A stretch of 64,000 nucleotides of DNA, taken from positions 1 through 64,000 of the forward strand of contig NZ_AUCH01000009.1 in the NCBI RefSeq assembly GCF_000429665.1. The letters are read 5' to 3'. The notes under the pieces were generated by a model, which did not search any database, was not told where the DNA came from, and was given only the letters and a program-made list of their open reading frames with translations. This DNA is from Azovibrio restrictus DSM 23866. Its GTDB lineage: Bacteria > Pseudomonadota > Gammaproteobacteria > Burkholderiales > Rhodocyclaceae. How positions within the stretch are numbered: position 1 is the first letter of the stretch; each line of letters opens with the position of its first letter. Both the position numbers and the translations under genes were made by a program. This document shows, in pieces, positions 51,641 to 58,957 of the stretch.

Positions 51641-51779
51641 GCCTAACGAATGAAATGGACTTCCCCGTCCCGAAAATAGTAAAAATAGGGGTCAGACCTC
51701 AATTATTGCTAGCGTGGGGCAGAGGGTGCCATACACCTACATAACTTCGATCAATACGCTCTGTTTAGTTAGCATGGCG
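51641..51779 (-). repeat. attC-like site upstream of the GNAT gene
   Basis: Minus-strand sequence runs from GCTAACTAAACAGAGCG to TTTCATTCGTTAGGC. The GTTAGGC core (51641-51647) is 5 nt from the GNAT ATG. The other end only loosely matches the RYYYAAC core, and palindrome element copy 3 is inside. Confidence 0.45.
51672..51707 (-). repeat. Palindrome element copy 3
   Basis: Minus-strand AATAATTGAGGTCTGACCCC followed by TATTTTTACTATTTTC. It has a short stem plus T-tract, like a mini-terminator. Confidence 0.75.
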
Positions 51780-51806
51780 CTCAGTGCGGAACGAACGCGA
51801 GGATGC

Positions 51807-52151
51807 TTACTTGAACTGCTGTTCATACCGAGCCACATGCTCAGGAAATAGTTGCTCATAGAGAGGATAGGAAATACCAAGAACGTTGAGTTCAATGAAG
51901 CCTTCTCCCACTTGTTCTGAGTAGTCCAATATTCCGACTCCCGCGCAGATGATTGTTTCATTGTTTGGCGTTCTGACGCTGAGGCCCAGCTTGGTTTGAT
52001 CGGCATGGTTTTCAATGCACTGCCGTTGAATTGTCGAGTAGCCGTCGGAAGGTATGAACTGACCAAATGCAACGCCCATCGGTGGATCTCCGCTCTCAAG
52101 CTCGGAGTAACCGACAAGCAAATCTCCGCAATAGACATCGAAGGTGGGCAT
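51807..52151 (-). CDS. Unknown cassette-like protein
   Basis: This 114-aa acidic protein (T-F-D-V-Y-C-G-D-L-L-V-G-Y-S-E-L-E-S-G-D-P-P-M-G-V-A-F-G) ends with P-L-Y-E-Q-L-F-P-E-H-V-A-R-Y-E-Q-Q-F-K. I recall similar small proteins only as unnamed cassette products; no function is known. The ATG at 52151 is directly preceded by palindrome element copy 4, leaving no obvious ribosome binding site. An upstream in-frame ATG at 52298 would translate through the element and direct repeat and is unlikely. Confidence 0.65.
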   Translation of the reverse strand: MPTFDVYCGDLLVGYSELESGDPPMGVAFGQFIPSDGYSTIQRQCIENHADQTKLGLSVRTPNNETIICAGVGILDYSEQVGEGFIELNVLGISYPLYEQLFPEHVARYEQQFK

Positions 52152-52155
52152 GATG

Positions 52156-52184
52156 TGAAAAATAGGGGGCAGACCACAATTATT
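52156..52184 (-). repeat. Palindrome element copy 4
   Basis: Minus-strand AATAATTGTGGTCTGCCCCC followed by TATTTTTCACA. It ends 4 nt before the start codon at 52151. Confidence 0.75.
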
Positions 52185-52251
52185 ACTTTGGTCAGGCGAC
52201 AGGCCTGGTTCCGTGCTTGATGCGGGGCGGTGGGTGTTTGCTGAACCGCCA

Positions 52252-52322
52252 GGTTCCGCCGTTGCCCGGCGGTCAATTTTTGGAGCAGCGATGCGCATAG
52301 ATTTGAGCGGCGCCTATCGACC
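52252..52322. repeat. Copy 2 of the 70-bp direct repeat
   Basis: Matches 49719-49788. Like copy 1, it lies just beyond an attC-like site on the minus strand. Confidence 0.88.
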
Positions 52323-52355
52323 CTAAGCCGCCCGTCGACGTTATGAAATGCGGAC

Positions 52356-52434
52356 GCTCAACGTTTTGCTTAAAGGAGTCGCAAGACGGGTGGGTTTCCA
52401 GCAAAGCTGCCCCCAGATGATGCGATCGTTAGGC
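52356..52434 (-). repeat. attC-like site after the AAA-TIR gene
   Basis: Minus strand: GCCTAAC (perfect RYYYAAC core) begins 6 nt after the stop of the AAA-TIR gene, and GTTGAGC (a GTTRRRY match) ends the site 79 bp later. This spacing and placement fit a cassette 3' end. The intervening arms are not a perfect palindrome. Confidence 0.5.
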
Positions 52435-52440
52435 GCGAAC

Positions 52441-53970
52441 TCAAGTTAGCCGCGCAGCTAGCAAGTCCACGCAGTACGGGATATCGTGGTCCTTGAGAAA
52501 CACTTTCCCAAGCGTGTTCGCCAATCCAACCATTGGGACATCCTCGATGATAATCGGAAGAATATAGGTGTCCGGACGCTTCTGCCCGGCAGACTTTCCT
52601 ATTTCGAATTCGAATCGAGTCCAATCCTTTTCTGGGTACTTCGAGGAAATGAAGATCACCATATAGAGTGCATCGTTGGCGTAAATATCAGCAAGCTTCT
52701 TCTGCAAGTCCACGCCCCATAGCTGCGCTTGGTGGTTGAAATCGTAAAAAGGAAATATCCCCTTTTCCTCCAACTTCTTGACGAACTCAAGGACCACTGG
52801 CCTGTCTTCGCCGGCAAAGGAAACAGCTACGTCCCAAGGATACTCATCATTTCTAATGTGAATCTTGCGACGCACATCATCAAGGTTCAAAAGATTTAAG
52901 TAGAAACGGAACGTAGGATCTTCAATCGAGATTGACTTCCCTTTTCGATACATAATGACATCGTCAAGCCTTGAATCCTGAATCACATCACCGAGATAGT
53001 TGAGGCAGTTGTAGTACGAAGTCGACTTTTGGTTTTTCTTCTTCGGGTCAGCAATCGGTGCGACTATGGTCCTATACAGATACTCTGTAGGAATGTCGGA
53101 GCGTTCATCATTCGCTATAGCCGCAACGATATCGAAGTAGGTGTTATGGACCGACTTGGCTTGCTGTTTTCCCTTAGACAGAGAGACTATCTTGTCAAAA
53201 TACTTGTGCTCAAAGATACGCAGGACTTCCTGCTTAATGTTGGCAATTGTCTCGTCTACTTCTTGCTCGTGGCCTTCGTCTTGGGTCTTCTCTATCCCGT
53301 GTTTGATGCATGCGGTACGGCAGATGGCTTGAACAACGGACGGAATGCCCTTTGATCCGATTGCTGTTTCGGCAAGGAAGCGCTCGGAAAACTTGATCCG
53401 AAGGTGACTAGCTCCCTGTGTCATTAACTTGTGGACGAAATCTTCGCCTTGAGTTCTGAGATCGAAGACATCATTTCGAATGCCAAGTTCTGAGTCATTT
53501 CCCGCTAGATCGCGGGCGCTAGAGGCGATGCCAATCAGGACAAAACGGACACTCTTTTCGTGCCATAGTTTGAGGTCCGCAGACAGTCCCTCCTTCACGG
53601 GCTCAGATAGGTGGTGAAAATCGTCAATGACCACTAGTCGCTGTGACGCTAGGTACGGCGTGGTTGCGTCGTATGTCGGGTCGACACCCAACATTGCGCC
53701 GAACATCTCCAAATAGTTCGTGTGATTTTTGAATTCGCGCCCATTAACCAAAAGGATGTCCGTCGGCCGTATCTCCAAGTCTCTTAGGACCTTATGAACT
53801 ACGGTGGTCTTCCCGGAGCCGGAAGCGCCAGCAATCGTGACGTGTTTCCCTTTGGCGCGGAGTGCCGACTTTATGAATGGGTACTCCTTCGGATCGACGT
53901 AGGTATATTCGGGAAATGCAGCCTCATTAAAAACTGCCTCAAGGTCGAGAACCGGCGTCGCAGAAGTCAT
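52441..53970 (-). CDS. AAA/STAND-type ATPase with C-terminal TIR domain, candidate defence NADase
   Basis: This 509-aa protein has an N-terminal P-loop ATPase: Walker A G-A-S-G-S-G-K-T-T at 48-56 and Walker B L-V-V-I-D-D at 112-117. A sensor-like V-L-I-G-I-A-S-S is also present. A helical/winged middle region (about 200-375) follows. The C-terminal TIR domain (about 380-509) starts D-V-A-V-S-F-A-G-E-D-R-P. It keeps the W-x3-E motif (W450 to E454), whose Glu is catalytic in TIR NADases. TIR effectors coupled to sensor ATPases typically deplete NAD+ on phage infection; this role is inferred. An alternative ATG at 54003 adds 11 aa. The gene is AT-rich and followed within 6 nt by an attC-like site. 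Confidence 0.85.
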   Translation of the reverse strand: MTSATPVLDLEAVFNEAAFPEYTYVDPKEYPFIKSALRAKGKHVTIAGASGSGKTTVVHKVLRDLEIRPTDILLVNGREFKNHTNYLEMFGAMLGVDPTYDATTPYLASQRLVVIDDFHHLSEPVKEGLSADLKLWHEKSVRFVLIGIASSARDLAGNDSELGIRNDVFDLRTQGEDFVHKLMTQGASHLRIKFSERFLAETAIGSKGIPSVVQAICRTACIKHGIEKTQDEGHEQEVDETIANIKQEVLRIFEHKYFDKIVSLSKGKQQAKSVHNTYFDIVAAIANDERSDIPTEYLYRTIVAPIADPKKKNQKSTSYYNCLNYLGDVIQDSRLDDVIMYRKGKSISIEDPTFRFYLNLLNLDDVRRKIHIRNDEYPWDVAVSFAGEDRPVVLEFVKKLEEKGIFPFYDFNHQAQLWGVDLQKKLADIYANDALYMVIFISSKYPEKDWTRFEFEIGKSAGQKRPDTYILPIIIEDVPMVGLANTLGKVFLKDHDIPYCVDLLAARLT

Positions 53971-54243
53971 AATTTTCGCTCTTATTGGAAGAAGGGCATA
54001 CATGCCTTCGGATGGAATAGGCCATTAAGCCCGCATACTGCCGATAACTGAGCAGAATATCAATAAGGCATATGATAGAAGTGTTCCGGCTGGCCGCTTT
54101 GTAAAGTGCCTTGCTTGCGACCGCTCCTGGCCGAATGCCGTCAAATTTTATTGAAAACAAGGCATGAGGTAACCCATAGCCGGCTGCAATGACTTCGGCA
54201 GCAATGAACCCCTGCTGTTCAGAAACAGGCGGCCACGCACACA

Positions 54244-54283
54244 TAAAAAAACCGGCACCCGGGCAATCACCCCAGTGCCGGTT
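54244..54283 (-). terminator. Intrinsic terminator of purD
   Basis: AACCGGCAC and GTGCCGGTT form a 9-bp stem. On the minus strand a T-run follows (A-run at 54244-54251). Confidence 0.88.
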
Positions 54284-54302
54284 CGCAGGCAGACGGCGCA
54301 GC

Positions 54303-55580
54303 TTAGCGGCTGATGGCCCGGTAGCCGATATCCTTGCGGTACTGCATGCCGTCCCAGCTGATGGCGACCAGGGCCTCGTAGGCGCGCTTCTGGGCCAGTT
54401 TGACGTTCTCGCCCAGGGCGGTAACGCACAGCACCCGGCCGCCGCTGGTGACCACCCGGCCATCCTGCTCGGCCGTGCCTGCATGGAATACATGGCAATC
54501 TTCACCGAAGCGGTTGCCGGCGGGCAGGCCGCTGATCACGTCGCCCTTCTTCGGGGTATCCGGGTAGTTGGCGGCGGCGAGCACGACCCCCAGGGCCACG
54601 CGGCGGTCCCATTCGGCCTCCACCTGGTCCAGGGTGCCGTCGATGCCGTGCTCCAGCAGGTCCACGAAATCCGACTTGAGGCGCATCAGGATGGGCTGGG
54701 TTTCCGGGTCGCCCATGCGGCAGTTGAATTCCAGGGTCTTGACCGAGCCGTCCTTGCCTATCATCAGGCCGGCGTAGAGGAAGCCGGTGAAGGGGATGCC
54801 GTCGGCGGCCATGCCGCGTACCGTCGGCAGGATGATTTCGCGCATGGCCTTGGCGTGGATTTCCGGGGTGACGCACGGTGCCGGGGAGTAGGCGCCCATG
54901 CCGCCGGTGTTGGGGCCCTGGTCGCCGTCGAAGATGCGCTTGTGGTCCTGGCTGGAGGCCAGCGCGAGGACGTTCTTGCCGTCCACCATGACGATGAAGC
55001 TGGCTTCCTCGCCGTCGAGGAAATCCTCGATCACGACGCGGGCGCCAGCGTCGCCCAACTTGTTGCCGGACAGCATGTCGTCGATGGCCGCGTGTGCTTC
55101 TTCGAGGCTCATGGCGACGACGACGCCCTTGCCGGCGGCGAGGCCGTCAGCCTTGATGACGATGGGCGCGCCTTGCTTGTCCACATAGGCGTGGGCCGCG
55201 GCGACGTCGGAGAAGGTCTCGAAGCCGGCGGTCGGAATGTTGTGACGGGCCATGAAGCGCTTGGCGAAATCCTTGGAGGATTCGAGCTGGGCAGCTTCCT
55301 TGGTGGGGCCGAAGATCTTCAGGCCGCGGGCCCGAAAAATATTGACCACACCGGCGGCAAGAGGAGCTTCCGGGCCGACCACGGTGAGGTGCACCCCGTT
55401 CTGTTCGGCAAAGTCAGCCAGCGCCACCGGATCGGTGATATTCACGTTTTCCAGCTCATCTTCCCGGGCCGTGCCGGCATTGCCCGGCGCCACATAAACC
55501 CGTTGCAGGCCCGGCGTCTGCGCCAGGCGCCAGGCCATGGCGTGCTCGCGGCCGCCGGAACCAATGACCAGTAGTTTCAT
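54303..55580 (-). CDS. purD: Phosphoribosylamine-glycine ligase
   Basis: PurD joins glycine to 5-phosphoribosylamine with ATP, the second step of purine synthesis. The 425-aa protein begins M-K-L-L-V-I-G-S-G-G-R-E-H-A. It has the ATP-grasp features F-A-K-R-F-M-A-R-H-N-I-P, I-K-A-D-G-L-A-A-G-K-G-V and the C-terminal E-F-N-C-R-M-G-D-P-E. The ATG at 55580 matches the family start; an in-frame ATG further upstream runs into the intergenic region. Confidence 0.97.
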   Translation of the reverse strand: MKLLVIGSGGREHAMAWRLAQTPGLQRVYVAPGNAGTAREDELENVNITDPVALADFAEQNGVHLTVVGPEAPLAAGVVNIFRARGLKIFGPTKEAAQLESSKDFAKRFMARHNIPTAGFETFSDVAAAHAYVDKQGAPIVIKADGLAAGKGVVVAMSLEEAHAAIDDMLSGNKLGDAGARVVIEDFLDGEEASFIVMVDGKNVLALASSQDHKRIFDGDQGPNTGGMGAYSPAPCVTPEIHAKAMREIILPTVRGMAADGIPFTGFLYAGLMIGKDGSVKTLEFNCRMGDPETQPILMRLKSDFVDLLEHGIDGTLDQVEAEWDRRVALGVVLAAANYPDTPKKGDVISGLPAGNRFGEDCHVFHAGTAEQDGRVVTSGGRVLCVTALGENVKLAQKRAYEALVAISWDGMQYRKDIGYRAISR

Positions 55581-55599
55581 GGAGAAATCCTTATTTTTG

Positions 55600-55878
55600 T
55601 TACCTGCACCACTGCTTTTCGCAGGGAATACCGTCGTTATTGCCATCCATTTTGGTGCCAGGACAATGCTGAAGAAACCACGTTGCTTCAGCGCAAGATG
55701 TCATTTGGGAGCAATGCGTACGGCCATCGCAGCTATAACTACTACTTGCTGCTGTATCCAACTGTTGCCCAGCAACAGGAAGGGTATCGCCAGCCCACGC
55801 TTCCTGCTTGTCCCGAAATTTGCCATAGGTTTGCCATCCTATGGCTCCAATAATCAACAAAACGACCAGCTTCCTCAT
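55600..55878 (-). CDS. Small exported protein with excalibur calcium-binding domain
   Basis: This 92-aa protein has an N-terminal hydrophobic anchor or signal (L-V-V-L-L-I-I-G-A-I-G-W) and a C-terminal excalibur motif: C-D-G-R-T-H-C-S-Q-M, then a final D-x-D-x-D-G-x-x-C-E loop (D-G-N-N-D-G-I-P-C-E). The excalibur domain is presumed to bind Ca2+ in extracellular proteins. Base composition is AT-richer than the flanking purine genes, and it sits between purD and purH as an apparent insertion. Confidence 0.82.
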   Translation of the reverse strand: MRKLVVLLIIGAIGWQTYGKFRDKQEAWAGDTLPVAGQQLDTAASSSYSCDGRTHCSQMTSCAEATWFLQHCPGTKMDGNNDGIPCEKQWCR

Positions 55879-55887
55879 CGCAGTAAA

Positions 55888-57480
55888 TTAATGCCTGAAG
55901 TGGCGAGCACCAGTAAACACCATGGCGATGCCGTGTTCGTCGGCCGCGGCGATGACTTCCTCGTCGCGCATGGAGCCGCCCGGCTGGATCACGGCGACGG
56001 CGCCAGCTTCGGCGAGCACATCCAGGCCGTCGCGGAACGGGAAGAAGGCGTCCGACGCCACGACCGAACCCTTGAGCTCCAGGCCGGCGTTCTGGGCCTT
56101 GATGCAGGCGATCTTGGTGGAATCGACGCGGCTCATCTGGCCGGCACCGACGCCCAGGGTCATGCCGCCGCCGCAGAAGACGATGGCGTTGGACTTGACG
56201 AACTTGGCGACGCGCTCGGCGAAGAGCAGGTCTTCGATCTGGCGCAGGGTGGGCTGCACCTTGGTCACCACCTTCAGGTCCTTGACCTGGGCGGTGAAGT
56301 CATCGGCGGTCTGCACCAGCAGGCCGCCGCCGACGCGCTTCAGTTCCAGCTTGTTCAGGTCACGGCCCAGGGGCACGACCAGCACCCGCAGGTTGGCCTT
56401 GGCGGCCAGGGCGGCCTTGGCTTCGGCGGTGAAGGAGGGGGCAATCAGCACTTCGACGAAGTGCTTGCGCTCGTTCATGGCTTCAACGACTTCGATGCCC
56501 ACTTCGCCGTTGAAGGCGATGATGCCGCCGAAAGCGGAGGTGGAATCGGTCTGGAAGGCCTTTTCGTAGGCGCCGAGCAGGTTGGCGTCGATGGCCACGC
56601 CGCAGGGGTTGGCGTGCTTGATGATGACGCAGGCGGGGGTGTCGAAGGCCTTGACGCATTCCCAGGCGGCGTCGGAATCGGCGATGTTGTTGTAGGACAG
56701 TTCCTTGCCCTGCAGCTGGGTGTAGTTGGCGATGCTGCCCGGCAGCGCGATGGTGTCGCGGTAGAAGGCGGCTTGTTGGTGCGAGTTTTCGCCGTAGCGC
56801 AGGGTTTCGACGCGGTCGAAGGCCAGTTGCAGCTTGGCCGGGAACACGGCCGGGATCGGCGCGGCGGCTTCCGGTTGGGCTTCCGCGCCTTCGTCGAGGC
56901 CGGTCAGCCAGTTGGCGATCATGCTGTCGTAGCGGGCGGTGTGCGTGAACGCCTTCTTCGCCAGGTTAAAGCGGGTGCCGAGTTGCAGGGCGCCGCCGTT
57001 GGCCTTCATTTCGTCGAGCAGCGGGGCGTAGTCAGCCGGATCGGTGACGATGGCCACACCAGCGTAGTTCTTGGCCGAGGAACGGACCATGGCCGGGCCG
57101 CCGATGTCGATGTTCTCGATGGCGTCGGCCAGCGTTACGCCGGCCTTGGCGATGGTGGCGGCGAAGGGGTAGAGGTTCACGCAGACCAGGTCGATCATCG
57201 GAATGCCGTGCTGTTCGATGGTCGCCATGTGTTCGGCGAGATCACGCCGGGCGAGGATGCCGCCATGCACCTTCGGGTGCAGGGTCTTGACGCGGCCGTC
57301 GAGCATTTCCGGGAAGCCGGTGTAGTCACCGATTTCGGTGACGGCGAGGCCGGCGTCGCGCAGCATCTTGGCGGTGCCGCCGGTGGACAGCAGCTTGACA
57401 CCCTGGGCGGCGAGGCCCTGGGCGAATTCGAGAACACCCGTCTTGTCGGAGACGGAAATCAGCGCTTGCTTGATGGTCAT
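55888..57480 (-). CDS. purH: Bifunctional AICAR transformylase / IMP cyclohydrolase
   Basis: PurH carries out the last two steps of IMP synthesis. The 530-aa protein has an N-terminal MGS-like cyclohydrolase domain (A-L-I-S-V-S-D-K-T-G, S-T-G-G-T-A, G-R-V-K-T-L-H-P-K-V-H-G-G) and a C-terminal AICAR transformylase domain. The latter has the catalytic K-H-A-N-P-C-G segment and the end block D-A-F-F-P-F-R-D-G-L-D. fis and dusB lie upstream on the same strand, a common proteobacterial arrangement. Confidence 0.97.
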   Translation of the reverse strand: MTIKQALISVSDKTGVLEFAQGLAAQGVKLLSTGGTAKMLRDAGLAVTEIGDYTGFPEMLDGRVKTLHPKVHGGILARRDLAEHMATIEQHGIPMIDLVCVNLYPFAATIAKAGVTLADAIENIDIGGPAMVRSSAKNYAGVAIVTDPADYAPLLDEMKANGGALQLGTRFNLAKKAFTHTARYDSMIANWLTGLDEGAEAQPEAAAPIPAVFPAKLQLAFDRVETLRYGENSHQQAAFYRDTIALPGSIANYTQLQGKELSYNNIADSDAAWECVKAFDTPACVIIKHANPCGVAIDANLLGAYEKAFQTDSTSAFGGIIAFNGEVGIEVVEAMNERKHFVEVLIAPSFTAEAKAALAAKANLRVLVVPLGRDLNKLELKRVGGGLLVQTADDFTAQVKDLKVVTKVQPTLRQIEDLLFAERVAKFVKSNAIVFCGGGMTLGVGAGQMSRVDSTKIACIKAQNAGLELKGSVVASDAFFPFRDGLDVLAEAGAVAVIQPGGSMRDEEVIAAADEHGIAMVFTGARHFRH

Positions 57481-57491
57481 GGCGTGAGTCT

Positions 57492-57728
57492 TCAGATCAG
57501 TTGGAATTCGGTGAGTTTCTTGCGCAGGGTGTTGCGGTTGATGCCGAGCATCTCTGCTGCCTGGGTCTGGTTGCCGCCGGCCTGTTTGAGCACCACTTCA
57601 AGCATGGGCCGCTCGACGCTTTTCAGGACCATGTCGTAGATGGCCGTGGGCTTTTCCCCGTCCAGATCGCGGAAATATTTTTCCAGGGCCCCCAGGACGC
57701 AGGCCGCGATGTCTTGTTGCTGGCTCAT
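57492..57728 (-). CDS. fis: Fis-family nucleoid-associated regulator
   Basis: This 78-aa protein is a helix-turn-helix DNA-bending factor. The C-terminal HTH is complete (Q-A-G-G-N-Q-T-Q-A-A-E-M-L-G-I-N-R-N-T-L), followed by R-K-K-L. Its start overlaps the dusB stop by 4 nt; the dusB-fis pairing is conserved across proteobacteria and couples fis translation to dusB. Confidence 0.96.
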   Translation of the reverse strand: MSQQQDIAACVLGALEKYFRDLDGEKPTAIYDMVLKSVERPMLEVVLKQAGGNQTQAAEMLGINRNTLRKKLTEFQLI

Positions 57729-58741
57729 GCTGCCAGTTCCTCCTCTGCTTCGTATTCGAGATGTTCGGACCGCTCTGCCAGGTGGTGGAAGAAGTCGTTC
57801 ACTGCCTGCTGCTGCAGGTCTAGGTCGGGCAACTGGTTCATGGCCTTCCGGAAGGCGGCCGAACCAGTGAGGCCCTTGGTGTACCAGGAGATGTGCTTAC
57901 GGGCCACCTTCACGCCCGTATCTTCCCCGTAGAAAGCGTACAGCTCCTGCAGGTGGCCCATGAGGATGGCGTGAATTTCATCCACCCGGGCCGGGGCCAG
58001 CTTTTCACCGGTCTTCAAGTAATGTTCGATTTCCCGGAACAACCAGGGCCGGCCCTGGGCGGCGCGGCCTATCATCACCCCATCGGCCTTGGTGTAGTCG
58101 AGCACGAACTTGGCCTTCTCGGGGGTGGTGATGTCGCCGTTGGCGATCACGGGGATGCGGATTTCGGACTTCACCTGGGCGATGGTGTCGTACTCGGCCT
58201 CGCCGGTGTACTGGTCGGCCCGGGTACGGCCGTGGATGGCCACGGCGCGGATGCCCGATTCCTGGGCGATGCGGGCGATGGTGGGAGCGTTCTTGTTCTG
58301 GCGGTTCCAGCCGGTGCGGAACTTCAGGGTCACCGGGGTATCGGGGACGGCGCCCACCACGGCTTCCAGAATGCGCGCCACCAGGGCTTCGTCCTGCATC
58401 AGGGCGGAGCCGGCCATGACGTTGCAAATCTTCTTGGCCGGGCAGCCCATGTTGATGTCGATGATCTGGGCGCCGTTGTCCACGTTGTGGCGGGCCGCCT
58501 CAGCCATCATGGCCGGGTCGGCCCCGGCGATCTGCACGGAAATGGGCTCCACTTCCCCGTCGTGATTGGCCCGGCGTATGGTCTTGGCGCTGCCGTACAG
58601 GAGCGAGTTGGACGTAACCATCTCGGACACGGCCAGACCCGCGCCCAGCTGCTTGCAGAGCTGCCGGAAAGGCCGGTCGGTAACGCCCGCCATGGGGGCG
58701 ACGAACAGGTTGTTGCGCAGGGTAAAGCCGCAGAATTCCAT
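57725..58741 (-). CDS. dusB: tRNA-dihydrouridine synthase B
   Basis: This 338-aa FMN enzyme reduces uridine to dihydrouridine in tRNA. It has the family start N-N-L-F-V-A-P-M-A-G-V-T-D-R-P-F-R, the catalytic-Cys motif N-M-G-C-P-A-K-K-I-C and H-G-R-T-R-A-D-Q. The FMN phosphate-binding G-D-I-T-T-P and G-R-A-A-Q-G-R-P-W segments are also present. A C-terminal helical domain ends in a short acidic tail. It heads the dusB-fis unit. Confidence 0.96.
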   Translation of the reverse strand: MEFCGFTLRNNLFVAPMAGVTDRPFRQLCKQLGAGLAVSEMVTSNSLLYGSAKTIRRANHDGEVEPISVQIAGADPAMMAEAARHNVDNGAQIIDINMGCPAKKICNVMAGSALMQDEALVARILEAVVGAVPDTPVTLKFRTGWNRQNKNAPTIARIAQESGIRAVAIHGRTRADQYTGEAEYDTIAQVKSEIRIPVIANGDITTPEKAKFVLDYTKADGVMIGRAAQGRPWLFREIEHYLKTGEKLAPARVDEIHAILMGHLQELYAFYGEDTGVKVARKHISWYTKGLTGSAAFRKAMNQLPDLDLQQQAVNDFFHHLAERSEHLEYEAEEELAA

Positions 58742-58900
58742 CAGGATGGCGCCGGTGATGCAGGTGGGGAAGGGGGCGGATTGTACCCCAGCGGGCGCCT
58801 AAAAAATAGTCAGAAACCCTTCAAGCAGAAAACCCCGTTTGAACCCCCAAGACCCGGATAACACCGGAGGAAGCCCCTGCCCGGGGCGGCGACCCACTCC

Positions 58901-58938
58901 GGCTATCGGGTCAGGCGGGCTTGCCTGGCCCGATAGCC
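58901..58938. terminator. Long hairpin after the PilZ-like gene
   Basis: A 16-bp stem (GGCTATCGGGTCAGGC with its complement, one G-T wobble) encloses a 6-nt loop, 20 nt past the stop at 58958. There is no T-run, but position supports a terminator. Confidence 0.6.
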
Positions 58939-58957
58939 ACAGGGGCGAGGATTAGGT

